Shown here: positions 1 to 9,195 of the stretch, piece after piece | Position numbering within the stretch: the stretch's first letter is position 1 | How the letters are laid out: each line of letters opens with the position of its first letter | From: Pseudazoarcus pumilus | Lineage (GTDB): Bacteria > Pseudomonadota > Gammaproteobacteria > Burkholderiales > Rhodocyclaceae | Length of the DNA: 64,000 nt | Direction: 5' to 3' | Assembly: GCF_002872475.1 (NCBI RefSeq) | Contig: NZ_CP025682.1 | Span: 2,170,001-2,234,000 of the forward strand | Program-made: the position numbers and the translations under genes | Notes under the pieces: model-generated | Seen by the model: the letters and a program-made list of their open reading frames with translations, nothing else | Told to the model about the DNA's origin: nothing | The model's database searches: none

Positions 1-739
1 GCGACACGCTCTTGGCATGCGCGGCCTCGGAAAAGGAGTACTTCAGCAAGGAACCGGAATAGCGCACGTGATCGGCGCCGGCGCGTTGCGGCCGGTGCAG
101 GTGGCCGAGCGCGACATAGTCGAAGCCTTTGAGCAGGCGCGCATCGACCGCGCCGCTGCCGCCCACCGACAGCGGCCGCTCGGAGTCGCTCTCGGCACCT
201 CCCGCGACGAAGGCATGCGCCACGACCACGCTGCGCGCGCCGGCCGGATGCTTGGCGCGCACGCGCTCGAGCAACGCCGCCAGCGCCGCCTCGTGGCCGG
301 AAATCTCCATGCCGAGCGCGTCGCGCACCAGCGCCGGCTCGGCATACGGCAGCGCATGGACGACGACGCGGCCCCATTCGTCGTCAAAGGCCACGCCCTC
401 GTTCAGCGCATCGACGCGACCGACGATGGTGAGCCCGCGCGAAGCGAGCAGGCGCGCGCCGAAGCCGAGGCGGTCCGGGCTGTCGTGATTGCCGGCGATG
501 ACGATGGTCGGCACGCCCTCGCCCAGCACGATGCGCGAGAGTGTGTCGTCGAGCAGATTGACCGCTTCGGCCGGCGGCACGGCGCGGTCATAGACGTCGC
601 CGGCGATCAGCACCGCATCGGGCCGGGTGTCGCGCACGAGTGCCACGAACTGGTCGAGCACGTGCGCCTGATCCTCGATCAGCGAGCGGCCGTGCAGAAT
701 GCGGCCGAGATGCCAGTCGGCGGTGTGGAGGAATCGCAT
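1..739 (-). CDS. sbcD: Exonuclease subunit SbcD (3' end outside window)
   Basis: Nuclease subunit of the SbcCD complex, which cleaves hairpin and palindromic DNA and processes blocked ends together with the SbcC ATPase. The visible 246 residues carry the metallophosphoesterase metal-binding motifs in order: HTADWHLG (5-12), AGDVYDR (46-52), GNHDS (83-87), VVAHAFV (172-178) and GHLHRPQ (212-218). This order is that of the Mre11/SbcD phosphodiesterase core. The start ATG lies at 739-737, because the first motif follows it directly, as in other SbcD proteins. The reading frame is still open at base 1, so the capping domain and stop codon lie outside, where sbcC would be expected next. Family assignment is firm; the missing C-terminus is simply the window edge. 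Confidence 0.92.
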   Translation of the reverse strand, partial: MRFLHTADWHLGRILHGRSLIEDQAHVLDQFVALVRDTRPDAVLIAGDVYDRAVPPAEAVNLLDDTLSRIVLGEGVPTIVIAGNHDSPDRLGFGARLLASRGLTIVGRVDALNEGVAFDDEWGRVVVHALPYAEPALVRDALGMEISGHEAALAALLERVRAKHPAGARSVVVAHAFVAGGAESDSERPLSVGGSGAVDARLLKGFDYVALGHLHRPQRAGADHVRYSGSLLKYSFSEAAHAKSVS

Positions 740-825
740 GCGGGGCCTTCAATGAAATCGGCCCCGATGATGGGCGCGCCACGGCGGGCGCGCAAGCGGC
801 GGCAGGCTTGCCGCCGATCATCCGC

Positions 826-1362
826 TCAGAGCACGCCCTCGATGGCCGCGCGCAATTCCTGCGCACCCGGCTCGACGCGGCTCGGGAAAGCCGCGACCAC
901 GCGCCCCGAACGATCGACCACGTACTTGTGGAAGTTCCATTGCGGCGGCTCGCCGGACTGGCGCGCCAGTTCGCGAAACAGCGGGTGGGCGCCCTCGCCG
1001 CGTACCGGGATGGTGGCGAACATGTCGAAGGTGACGCCGAAGTTCACGAAACACACCTCGGCCGCCTTGGCCTCGTCCTTCGCTTCCTGGTTGAAGTCGT
1101 CGGACGAGAATCCGAGCACGCGCAAACCGCGCTCGGCGTATTCCTTGTGCACCGTCTCCAGCCCCTCGAACTGGCGCGTGAAGCCGCAGTGGCTGGCGGT
1201 GTTGACGATCAGCAGGGGCTGTCCGGCATAACGGTCGAGCTTGACCGTCTCGGGCGAATGCAGGCGGCGCAGTTCATGACCGAGCAGCGCGTCGTCACCC
1301 GCAGCAGGCAACGAAGTGACTACGACAGCGGCAGCAACAAACATTGAACGGGCAAACTTCAT
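826..1362 (-). CDS. Glutathione peroxidase family protein, exported
   Basis: Thiol peroxidase of the glutathione-peroxidase fold, predicted to reduce hydroperoxides. The 178-residue protein opens with a signal peptide (positive N-terminus, hydrophobic stretch at 7-21 ending in Ala residues), so it should act in the periplasm. The peroxidatic cysteine is Cys59 in NTASHCGFT. The later WNFHKY motif supplies the Trp and Asn of the usual catalytic tetrad. Where the family has a Gln (CNQF), this protein has SSDDF, so the tetrad Gln is replaced, as happens in some bacterial members. I chose the ATG at 1362 because GGAGGGA lies 7 bases upstream and the signal peptide begins there; a longer frame to 1458 lacks these. 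Reductant is probably thioredoxin rather than glutathione, by analogy with bacterial homologues. Confidence 0.88.
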   Translation of the reverse strand: MKFARSMFVAAAVVVTSLPAAGDDALLGHELRRLHSPETVKLDRYAGQPLLIVNTASHCGFTRQFEGLETVHKEYAERGLRVLGFSSDDFNQEAKDEAKAAEVCFVNFGVTFDMFATIPVRGEGAHPLFRELARQSGEPPQWNFHKYVVDRSGRVVAAFPSRVEPGAQELRAAIEGVL

Positions 1363-1456
1363 GGGGGCTCCCTCCGACCCGGCGCAACACGCCTTTTGAC
1401 AAACACGGGCGCTTCGACCACGCTTGCGCGCTTTCGTGCCCGTGCCGCATTGCACC

Positions 1457-2236
1457 ATGGAAGCCCTACTCTGGTATCAGTACGTCCTGATCGGACTCAT
1501 CTTCGTGTGGAGCGGCTTCGTCCGCTCCGGGCTGGGCTTCGGCGGCGCCGCGCTGGCCTTGCCCTTCCTGCTGCTGGTGGTCAACGACCCGCTGGTGTTC
1601 CTGCCCATCGTGGCCGTGCATCTGCTGATCTTCTCCAGCCTCATCGCATGGAAAGGCCACCGCGCGACAAAGGCTCGCGCAAGTGACGACCCGGCCGCCA
1701 GCAACATCGACTGGGCGTACCTGAAGTGGTCGCTGAAGGTCATGATCGTGCCCAAGATCATCGGCGTGCTCGGCCTGCTCACCCTGCCGCCGCGCGTGAT
1801 GAGCACCATCATCTTCAGCATCGTCATCGCCTATGCCATCGGCTACGTACTCAACAAGCCCATCCGCAGCACCGGCCGCAAACTCGACTTCGTGCTGCTC
1901 TCGCTCGGCGGCTACGCCAGCGGCGCATCCCTGATCGGCGCACCGCTGATCGCCGCCGTGTATGCCTCGCACGTAGCCAAGCACCAGCTGCGCGATACGC
2001 TGTTCGTGCTGTGGTTCATCCTGGTGGTGATCAAGATGGCCTCGTTCCTGATCGCCGGCGTCGACCTGCAGCTCATCCACCACCTGTGGCTCTTGCCCTG
2101 CGCATGGATAGGCCACTTGTTCGGCGAGCGCTTCCACCGCCACATCGTCGCCGCCGAGACGCCGCTGTTCTTCCGCGTGCTCGGCACCGTGCTGATCGCG
2201 GTGAGTCTGATCGGGATTTTCTGGCAACCGGGCTGA
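1457..2236 (+). CDS. TSUP (TauE/SafE) family membrane permease
   Basis: Polytopic inner-membrane protein of 259 residues with about eight hydrophobic segments. It has the family layout of two related halves: the N-terminal half has GLGFGGAALALPFLL, and the second half has a similar Gly/Ala-rich re-entrant segment around GGYASGASLIGAPLIA. Members export or import small sulfonates, sulfite or organic acids, but no substrate can be named here. ATG 1457 is preferred over a TTG at 1424, since the hydrophobic first segment begins directly after it. It is divergent from the glutathione-peroxidase gene, with only about 95 bases between their starts. It faces the end of the collagen-like gene, so it is probably a single-gene transcript. 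Confidence 0.85.
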   Translation: MEALLWYQYVLIGLIFVWSGFVRSGLGFGGAALALPFLLLVVNDPLVFLPIVAVHLLIFSSLIAWKGHRATKARASDDPAASNIDWAYLKWSLKVMIVPKIIGVLGLLTLPPRVMSTIIFSIVIAYAIGYVLNKPIRSTGRKLDFVLLSLGGYASGASLIGAPLIAAVYASHVAKHQLRDTLFVLWFILVVIKMASFLIAGVDLQLIHHLWLLPCAWIGHLFGERFHRHIVAAETPLFFRVLGTVLIAVSLIGIFWQPG

Positions 2237-2254
2237 GATTGCGGCCCGCGATCC

Positions 2255-3463
2255 TCATTCGGGAATCACGATGAGGCTGCGATTGACGAACCGGCAATCC
2301 CCGCCGGAACTGGAAGAGCGATACAAGACCGAAAAATCGGTCGCCGCCTCGGTGAGACCGGATATCCGATAGGTCGCACTGCCGTATTGCCAGGCGCCCA
2401 CGAGCAGGCCGGAAACCGAATACGAATCCCCGCTACCGAACGCGACATCGTTGATCGTCAACTTCATGAAACAGGCGTCGTTGAAGCTTGCGTTCCCGCT
2501 ATTGCCGGTGCGAATCGCGGCCGTAAGCGTCACCAGCACGCTGCCCGAAGACGATACCGGCACGTCGCTCACCACGGGACCGCCCGCGAGCGACCCATAG
2601 CTGGTGCTGCTTTGCACCACTTCGGCGGAAGCGTCGGCCGAATAGACGGTCACGCCATCCCCGGGGTCGCCTTGCGGGCCGGTGGGGCCCGTCGGACCGA
2701 TGGCGCCATCGGTGCCATCGGTGCCGGCGACACCCTGAGCGCCTTGCGGCCCCGTGGGGCCGGTCGGGCCGGCTTCGCCCTGCGCGCCCGTCGGGCCGGC
2801 TTCTCCGGTCGGACCCGTGGGACCGGCCTCTCCCGTGGGTCCGGTCGGACCCACCAGCGACACGCCGGCGTCCCAGACTCCGGCGGTCTTCGGGCCGTAG
2901 AGCAGGTTGTCGTCCGTGTCGACGTAGAAGTCGCCGTCCGCACCGTCGCCGCCGGTCGGTGAGGCCGTGCCGCTGAGTACCGTGCGACCGTCCGTGCCGG
3001 CATCTCCGGCGTCACCCGTGGGACCGGTGGGGCCGATCGGGCCAGTGGGACCTTGCGCCCCTTGCGGACCGACCGGGCCCTGGAGCCCCTGAGGGCCGGT
3101 CGCACCGGCTTCACCGGCCGCGCCGGTCGGCCCGCTCGGCCCTACCGCGCCCGTGGGACCGGCTGGACCGGTCGGGCCGGCGACGACACCGTCCGCGCAG
3201 TTGACCAGTTGTCCCGTCGCCGAGTCGTAGCAGGTCACGCGGTCGCCGGAGTCCGAAGTGGACGGCAGGCCGCGAATGAAGACCTCTCCGGTATCGCGTA
3301 CTTCGGTGTGCGTGGTCGAGCGATCGGGATTGGTGACGATGACCGAACGCCCCGGCGCGGGCGCATGGACGATGTCGCCGGCAGCGACCACCATTCCGGA
3401 ATGGGCGAAGACGGTCGCGACGGCGACCGCGAGCGGCTTTCTGGACAGTCTTTTCACGATCAC
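2255..3463 (-). CDS. Secreted collagen-like (Gly-X-Y repeat) protein
   Basis: Exported protein of about 402 residues with two bacterial collagen-like blocks. A signal peptide (positive KRLSRK, hydrophobic 11-28) is followed by a short N-terminal domain, Gly-X-Y block 1 at about 96-159 and block 2 at about 205-270. The blocks are rich in GPTGPTG and GPQG, and a C-terminal beta-type domain (271-402) follows. Between the blocks is a non-collagenous module (about 160-204, with [17 protein letters not shown]) that recurs as a spacer in many bacterial collagen-like proteins. Start chosen: GTG at 3463, preceded by AAGGGG, which abolishes overlap with the upstream gene; an ATG at 3523 or 3490 is possible. 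The IPTL-tailed gene lies 11 bases upstream on the same strand, so the two are probably co-transcribed. A surface or matrix role is inferred only. Confidence 0.85.
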   Translation of the reverse strand: MIVKRLSRKPLAVAVATVFAHSGMVVAAGDIVHAPAPGRSVIVTNPDRSTTHTEVRDTGEVFIRGLPSTSDSGDRVTCYDSATGQLVNCADGVVAGPTGPAGPTGAVGPSGPTGAAGEAGATGPQGLQGPVGPQGAQGPTGPIGPTGPTGDAGDAGTDGRTVLSGTASPTGGDGADGDFYVDTDDNLLYGPKTAGVWDAGVSLVGPTGPTGEAGPTGPTGEAGPTGAQGEAGPTGPTGPQGAQGVAGTDGTDGAIGPTGPTGPQGDPGDGVTVYSADASAEVVQSSTSYGSLAGGPVVSDVPVSSSGSVLVTLTAAIRTGNSGNASFNDACFMKLTINDVAFGSGDSYSVSGLLVGAWQYGSATYRISGLTEAATDFSVLYRSSSSGGDCRFVNRSLIVIPE

Positions 3464-3474
3464 TGCATTCCCCT

Positions 3475-4236
3475 TCAAATACGCCTGCATCCCGTTGTCC
3501 GGATCCCTTCCATGCGTTGCCATACCGCCGCGCCCAGCCAGATCAGGATCGACAGCAGTCCCAGCCCGATCGGGCTGAGCGCCGGAATCGGCGTCACACC
3601 CGAGCCGCCGGAGCGGGTGATGCGGACACGATCGAGTTCGGCCTCACCGACCAGATCCGCATCCGGGCCGAGCACGATGTCGGCAGGACCCGGACCGGAT
3701 GGCGTCAGCGTGTTCCCGTCGCCGAGATCGAGTTCGCATTCGACCTGTACGGGTGCGCCGGTCGGAAAGTGGTACTCGATGCCCGAACCCAGATCGAGCT
3801 TGCAGAAAGTCACCGGGCCCTCGATCACGACCGGGCCGCCGCTGCAACTGCCGTCCAGCACGACGGTACTGGCCCCCGGAAGGAACATGCCGGGCGAACT
3901 CCAGTTTCCGCCGACCCGGATCATGCCGCTGCCTGCGTCCAGAATGCCCGGCACGTCGACGTCGTTGGCCTGGTCGATTTCGCCCGCTCCGAGCAACAGG
4001 GTCCCGGCAACGGAAAGATCGTTGCAGTTGAGCCCCGTGTAGGCACCGCTCATCGGCACGAGCGCATCGGACTGGATGGCGTAGGCGCCCGGCGTCTGCG
4101 CCTGAGCGATGCCGGCGAGGGCGTACGCACAGAGCCATGTGGCCGCACACAACATGCGAACAAGAGAACCTCCTGCGCATGCGCCGGAGGAACAGGACGC
4201 GCGAGACACACCGGGACGACAGGAACGGGCCTTCAT
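3475..4236 (-). CDS. Secreted protein with IPTL-type exosortase-like C-terminal tail
   Basis: Predicted surface protein of up to 253 residues. It begins with a signal peptide ending around AGIAQAQ (residues 41-47), continues with a Gly-rich beta-type region with several Cys and no recognised domain, and ends in a tripartite sorting tail. The tail has IPALS at 217-221, a hydrophobic segment at about 222-239 and a basic end ([13 protein letters not shown]). The tail resembles the IPTL-CTERM signal linked to exosortase H, though the usual Trp-Gly after the Ser is replaced by Pro-Ile-Gly. The start is uncertain: ATG 4236 has no clear ribosome site, while ATG 4155 follows AGGAGG by 13 bases and gives a compact signal peptide. 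It is 11 bases upstream of the collagen-like gene. No exosortase gene is visible in the window. Confidence 0.75.
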   Translation of the reverse strand: MKARSCRPGVSRASCSSGACAGGSLVRMLCAATWLCAYALAGIAQAQTPGAYAIQSDALVPMSGAYTGLNCNDLSVAGTLLLGAGEIDQANDVDVPGILDAGSGMIRVGGNWSSPGMFLPGASTVVLDGSCSGGPVVIEGPVTFCKLDLGSGIEYHFPTGAPVQVECELDLGDGNTLTPSGPGPADIVLGPDADLVGEAELDRVRITRSGGSGVTPIPALSPIGLGLLSILIWLGAAVWQRMEGIRTTGCRRI

Positions 4237-4431
4237 GAGTGAGGATCATCGCGGACCCGATCCGGTGCCACAATCGGTCGTTTTCGCCTTCGGGGAACAA
4301 GTTCACACAGCCCAAAGGCATTTCGTCACATGCAAACGGTATTCGTTGAGCGAAATGCGAACCGTTCCCGTCCTGCCGTCTTCGCACGCCTGCAGACGCC
4401 GGATCCGCGATGAAAACCCGCGACGATGCAT

Positions 4432-6384
4432 TCAGACCGGGTTGCCGGTGCCGAACTGCGGCAGGCCATTGAGATCGTAGGCGTTGGCGACCGCCGCGCC
4501 ACGTTGCGTGGTCAGACGCCCGGTGTGGACCGCGGCAATGGTGTCCAGGAACGCGCTCTTCAGCCCGGCCTGCACGTAGCGCCGTGCGAATTCCAGCTCG
4601 AAGTGGCTGCCCGATTCGTCGAAGCGACCGATGGCGAGGACGTCATCGGTCCGCATCAGCGACGGTCGCAACGAGAAATGCGGCCACCACACGTTGCTGC
4701 GCGCGCCCGGTGGGTGGCGACGAAAGAATTGCAATCGGTCATCGTCGTCGGCGAGGTATTCATGCTCCACGTAGCGGTGCCCACCCGCTCCCGCACGGCG
4801 CACGATGCCGCCGACGAGCGCGCGATCCTCCAGGGTTTCGGCGTAGTTGCGATTGAACAGCACCTGCGCGACTTCAGGCGACCAGTCCAGCACTTGCCGG
4901 GCGCGGGCGATGTAGTCGGTCGTGACGAAGAAATGCCAGTCGTCTTCCAGATGGAGCCAGTACGGGGTGTCGATCATGGCACGCAGCCGGTTCATGCTCA
5001 GCGCGTGCCCCTTTTCGTGCTCGTCCTTGAACACGAATTCGAAGAACGGATAGCGCGAGCGCATGCGCTCGCGATCGGCGGCATCGGAGTTGTCGTCGAT
5101 GCACACGAAGCGCGCCACGGCATCCACATCGGTACAGCAGTTCAGGAAGGAATCGACCGTCTTCTCGAACAGCGCGAGCCGCTTGCAGGTGGTGATCGTC
5201 AGGGTCACGTCGCCGTCGCGTCGACCGTCGGCCAGGCTGTCGGTGATCGCGGCGATTTGCGCATGCGGGTGTCGCGACGTGTCGCGCAGCATCGCAGGCG
5301 CTGAATGATCGCGATTGGCCTCCACCCGCGTGCGCTGCGCTTCGGGCAGACGATCCCCGTCCAGCAGTCGCTGGCACAGCCCGAAGCTGCGCACCGGGTC
5401 ACCCGTCCAGTAGGCCGCGATCGCGGCCTCGTCGTCGGCCTTCCAGGCATAGACGTCGTCATCGACGAACAGGATGTCATCGGGTCGCGGCGTACCGCGT
5501 GCGGCTTCGGCATGGAGCCGGGCCATGGGCCAGTCCTCGCGCTGCCGATACCACGCGGCGAGCGAAACCAGTGTCTCGGCGCGCACGGGCCGGAACCGGT
5601 AGGCGGCGAGATGGGCATCCACCACCGCGGACGCGTCGTGACCGAGGCGTTCGCGCAACTTCGCGGCCTCGTGCATCGCGTACCACACCTCTTCGCCCCA
5701 GCCACCGGCCGCGACGCGGCGCGTGTAGGCGTCGAGTGCCGCGTCCAACTGCCCCATATCACGCAGCGTCTGCCCCAGATAGAACAGGTAGCGGGTGCGC
5801 AACGCGGGCGGCGTGTCGGCATCCTCGATGCCCGCGGCGAGCAGACGACGATCGCGTTCGAACTTGTCGGCCTTGCATCCTCCGTCGCCGCGATCGTCGA
5901 TCCACAGACTGCCCAGCCGTTCGCGCGCATGGACCTGATCGCACGTCCAGTATTCGTGCGTCACCCCGATACAGCGCCAGGGCAGCGCCGCACGCACCAG
6001 ACGCGTGTTCCAGTACTCGAGCCGCCCCTGGCGCTGGCGCAACAGGTACTGGTCGGCGCTCAGGGACGACTTGTCCCAGCCGGGTTCGATACGCAACACC
6101 ATGTCCGCATCGAGCAGCAACATGTAGTCGGCTTCGGGATAGGCTGCGCGGGCAAGCTCGAACGACAGGCTGCGGTTGTGGCCGAAATCGCGAAACGGCG
6201 CATGATGCACGCGCACCGGCACCCCGCGATCGCGGCCCCAGCCCTCGATCGCCGCCGGCGTGTCGTCGTCCGAACCGGTATCGCAGATCGACACGCAATC
6301 GATCACCGACAGCAACGCATCGAGGCAGCGCCGGACGTTGCGCTGCTCGTTGCGGAAGATCGCACACAGGCAGATGGTCGTCAT
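4432..6384 (-). CDS. Two-domain family 2 glycosyltransferase
   Basis: Large cytosolic glycosyltransferase (650 residues) with two GT-A/GT2 modules. The N-terminal module (1 to about 190) has CAIFRNE, a nucleotide-sugar pocket around CDTGSDDDT (35-43) and a DAD metal-binding motif at 92-94. A helical TPR-like stretch follows at about 195-300 (YLFYLGQTLRDMGQLDAAL). A second module begins near residue 392 with a TITTCKR strand and contains IDDNSD and LEDDWHF. The arrangement suggests one polypeptide adding two sugars, or one catalytic and one binding module; the acceptor is unknown. No other polysaccharide genes are adjacent, so a role in protein or surface glycosylation is only a guess. The gene stands alone, between an intergenic gap of 195 bases and the TRIC gene. 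Confidence 0.83.
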   Translation of the reverse strand: MTTICLCAIFRNEQRNVRRCLDALLSVIDCVSICDTGSDDDTPAAIEGWGRDRGVPVRVHHAPFRDFGHNRSLSFELARAAYPEADYMLLLDADMVLRIEPGWDKSSLSADQYLLRQRQGRLEYWNTRLVRAALPWRCIGVTHEYWTCDQVHARERLGSLWIDDRGDGGCKADKFERDRRLLAAGIEDADTPPALRTRYLFYLGQTLRDMGQLDAALDAYTRRVAAGGWGEEVWYAMHEAAKLRERLGHDASAVVDAHLAAYRFRPVRAETLVSLAAWYRQREDWPMARLHAEAARGTPRPDDILFVDDDVYAWKADDEAAIAAYWTGDPVRSFGLCQRLLDGDRLPEAQRTRVEANRDHSAPAMLRDTSRHPHAQIAAITDSLADGRRDGDVTLTITTCKRLALFEKTVDSFLNCCTDVDAVARFVCIDDNSDAADRERMRSRYPFFEFVFKDEHEKGHALSMNRLRAMIDTPYWLHLEDDWHFFVTTDYIARARQVLDWSPEVAQVLFNRNYAETLEDRALVGGIVRRAGAGGHRYVEHEYLADDDDRLQFFRRHPPGARSNVWWPHFSLRPSLMRTDDVLAIGRFDESGSHFELEFARRYVQAGLKSAFLDTIAAVHTGRLTTQRGAAVANAYDLNGLPQFGTGNPV

Positions 6385-6437
6385 GAGCTACCGCCGACGG
6401 TTCGCCGCGGCCACGCGGCCACGCCTTGTCCGAGGAA

Positions 6438-7055
6438 TCACTTGCGCACCGAGAATACCGGAAGCCCCCAATCGAAAGCGATCGCGCACAAGCGGATCGC
6501 CAACACCGCGACGCCGCCCGCCAGCGCCGCCCAGCCCATCGGCACGCCGGCGGCGACCAGGCCCACCAGCGCCAGTGCGCCGGCCCACGATGCGGTGGCG
6601 TACAGCTGGCCCGAAAACACCAACGGCACCTCGTTGCACAGCAGGTCGCGCAGGATGCCGCCGAACACCCCGGTGATCACGCCCATCAGGCTGGCCACCA
6701 GCCAGTGCGCTCCGAGCGACGTGGCCGCCTGGGTGCCGATCACCGTGAACAACGCCAGCCCGACCGCATCGGGCAGCAGGAACAGGCGCGGCGGCAGGCG
6801 TACCAGGCGCACCAGCGCGAAGGTCGCCAGCCCGGTGACGATGGCGGTGACCAGATAGGCGGGATCGGCGATCCAGAACACCGGGCGGTCGAGCAGCACG
6901 TCGCGCAGCGAACCGCCACCCAGCGCCGCCGCGAGCGCAACGACGACCATGCCGAACAGATCGAACGGCTTGCGCCCGGCCTCGAGCACGCCGGACGCGG
7001 CGTTGACCGCCACGGCGGCCAGCCCGATGCCGTAGAGAAGCGTCGTCAGTTCCAT
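6438..7055 (-). CDS. TRIC-type cation channel family protein (YadS/UPF0126-like)
   Basis: Inner-membrane protein of 205 residues with about seven hydrophobic helices arranged as two repeats. Each repeat carries the family signature of glycines followed by Arg-Asp: GGGSLRDVLLD in the first half and GVFGGILRDLL in the second. These kinked-helix motifs line the pore in prokaryotic trimeric intracellular cation (TRIC) channels. The start at 7055 (MELTTLLYG) is preferred over 7136, because the upstream extension has no membrane or coding character. Monovalent cation or small-molecule transport is inferred from the family. It is divergent from the damaged diguanylate cyclase gene at 7253 and follows no operon. 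Confidence 0.85.
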   Translation of the reverse strand: MELTTLLYGIGLAAVAVNAASGVLEAGRKPFDLFGMVVVALAAALGGGSLRDVLLDRPVFWIADPAYLVTAIVTGLATFALVRLVRLPPRLFLLPDAVGLALFTVIGTQAATSLGAHWLVASLMGVITGVFGGILRDLLCNEVPLVFSGQLYATASWAGALALVGLVAAGVPMGWAALAGGVAVLAIRLCAIAFDWGLPVFSVRK

Positions 7056-7252
7056 GCGCCACCGGAATCCACAAGCCGCGACGGGCGATGACGCAAGACT
7101 ACCAGCACCGGGCCGACACGCTGCAAGCGTCGGCACCTTGGCCTATGATGAGCCCTCGGCGGCCGGCGTGCACCGCACGACCGGCCGGCGCAACGGCGCA
7201 CGGCAGGAGTGCCCGCCCTCGCGCCCGCCGACCGCATGCGTGGAGGCGTCCC

Positions 7253-8148
7253 ATGGCAGATGCACCGACCGAATTCGAGCATTCGCTGATCAAGGCCATT
7301 CACGAAGCCTCGCCCGACGGCATCCTCGTGGTCGACGAACAGGATCGGGTGGTGTCCTACAACCAGCGATTCCTCGCCATCTTCGGCCTGAACCTGACCG
7401 AACTGCACGATCCCGACGTCGACGGACCGTTGCACGACGACGCCTTGCTGAGCGGCGCACTGCAGGCGATCCGCGATCCCGAGGCCTTCCTGCAGCGGGT
7501 GCGCGCGCTGTACGCCGACCCGACCATCCACGACGTCACCGAAATCGAGCTGGTCGACGGACGCACGCTGGAGCGCCATTCGACCGCACTGTGGACGGAC
7601 GACCGGCGTTATCTGGGTCGCGTGTGGTTCTTCCGCGACATCACCGATCGCAAGTGCCACGAACAACTGCTCGAGGCGCAATCCCGGCGCGACCCGCTGA
7701 CCGGCGTCGCCAATCGCCGCGGCTTCTTCAACCGTGCCGGCGAGGCGTTCGCCCGCGCTCGGCGCTCCGGCCTGGCACTGTCGGTGATCATGCTCGACAT
7801 CGACCTGTTCAAGGGCATCAACGATCGATACGGGCATGCCGCCGGCGATCAGGTGCTCAGGCATCTGTGCCGCGTGGCGGCGAGCGTGGTGCGCGAGACC
7901 GACCTGTTCGCGCGCATCGGCGGCGAGGAATTCGTGGTGCTGGCGCCGGATACCGACCATAACGGCTGCGCAGACGAATCGGCGACGGTGGCGCGCATCT
8001 CGGCGACCAGCGGATCGCCTACAACGTCAGCGCCGGCGTGGCGACCCTCGCGCCCGGCGACAACTCGGCCGACGAGATTCTCGAACGTGCCGACCGGGCC
8101 CTCTACGCGGCCAAGCGCGCCGGGCGCAACCGGGTCATGAGCGGCTAG
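7253..8148 (+). pseudogene. Frameshifted PAS-GGEEF diguanylate cyclase
   Basis: Would encode a cytosolic c-di-GMP synthase of about 295 residues. It has an N-terminal PAS domain (about 8-125, SPDGILVVDEQDRVVSYN), then a GGDEF domain with the active-site GGEEF at about 222-226 and an RETD inhibitory-site motif five residues before it. Frame 2 is good up to PDTDHNG near base 7965. From about base 7975 the conserved C-terminal end (RIAYNVSAGVATL, DEILERADRALYAAKRAG) continues in frame 1 to a TAG at 8146-8148. Compared with family members about four residues are also missing at the junction, which fits a deletion of 3n+1 bases (for example 13). ATG 7253 follows GGAGG. Either a true mutation or a sequencing error. 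If read unshifted, the product ends in a nonsense tail. Confidence 0.8.
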
Positions 8149-8234
8149 GAGAGCAAACGCGACAGCGCGTGCGCGCCTGTCCCCGACCATGCGCTATGCT
8201 GGGCGCGTCGCCCCCGAGTTGCCAAGGAGCGTGC

Positions 8235-9195
8235 ATGGACGAGCGCACCCAGCGCGTGATCGCATTCCACGACGAACGCCTGCTGGCCCATCAGCCGGAT
8301 CCGGACGGGGTCTTCCTGTCGAGTCGCGTCGAAAAGCGCGTGCGGGAGGTCATCGCTTCCCTGGGCGTGCCGTGGAAATACCCCGAACATCCCGGCCGTC
8401 TGCAGGCGATCCGGCATCTGCTTGATGCCGAACCGGTCGCCGGCGTGCGCTTCGAAACCGCCCGCGCGGCCACTCGCACCGAACTCGGGCGCGTGCACAC
8501 CAACTCCTATCTCGACGACCTGTACGCGCTACGCGGCAAGAGCGCGTGGCTCGACGTCGACACCACGGCCGTCTCCCCTGGCAGCGTCGAAGCCGCCGAG
8601 GTCGCCGCCGGCATGGCCATCTCCGCGGTCGAGGCGGTCGTGGCCGGGCGCTGCGAGAGCGCCTTCGCGTTGACCCGCCCGCCCGGCCACCACGCCGAAG
8701 CCGTGCGCGCGCGGCTTCTGTCTGCTCAACAACATCGCCGTTGCCGCCGCCCACGCACAGGCCGAACTCGGCTGCTCACGCGTACTCATCGTGGATTGGG
8801 ACGCCCACCACGGCAATGGCACCGAGGAAATCTTCCGGGCAGATCCGGAAGTACTGTTCTTCGACGTGCATCGCGCCGCGCCCTTCTACCCGGGCGGCGG
8901 CCGACTCGAGGACGTCGGTGTGGGTCTGGGCGAGGGGCGCACGGTCAACGTGCCGCTACCGCCCGGCGCAGGAGACGCCGCCTTCGTAAAGGCCTTCCGC
9001 GAGATTCTCGTACCGGCCGCCGACTGGTTCCGCCCGGATCTGGTTCTGGTGTCCGCCGGTTTCGACCCGCACTGGCATGACCAGGCACTGACAGTGACCC
9101 ACGCCGGCTTTGCCGCAATGACCACCATCGTTCGCCAGATCGCCCGGAAGCACTGTGACGGCCGTCTCGCACTGGTGCTCGAAGGTGGCTACAAC
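8235..9195 (+). pseudogene. Histone deacetylase family gene, frameshifted and truncated by IS21
   Basis: Remnant of a class-II-like deacetylase (acetylpolyamine or acetoin-utilisation type zinc amidohydrolase). The first part, from ATG 8235 (behind AAGGAG), reads well through YPEHPGRL, GRVHTNSYLDDL and RPPGHHAEAVRA. The frame then shifts by the equivalent of a two-base loss inside a CGCGCGCG run at about 8703-8713. In the new frame come GFCLLNNIAVAAAHA, the zinc-binding DWDAHHGNGT, and SAGFDPHW. It ends at EGGYN, where the IS21 end begins at 9196; a stop within the element follows after one codon. The usual last 20-40 residues are absent and do not resume beyond the element. The domain is certain; function is surely lost or altered unless the frameshift is an artefact. 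Confidence 0.85.

Noticed and set aside
2680-3190. Dense short repeats, at first glance like a CRISPR or tandem repeat array
   Set aside because: They are degenerate 9-base units encoding Gly-X-Y collagen repeats in one open frame; no spacers exist.
3644-4387. 247-codon frame overlapping the IPTL-tailed gene
   Set aside because: It lacks a signal peptide or motif; the overlapping frame has signal peptide, sorting tail and correct spacing.
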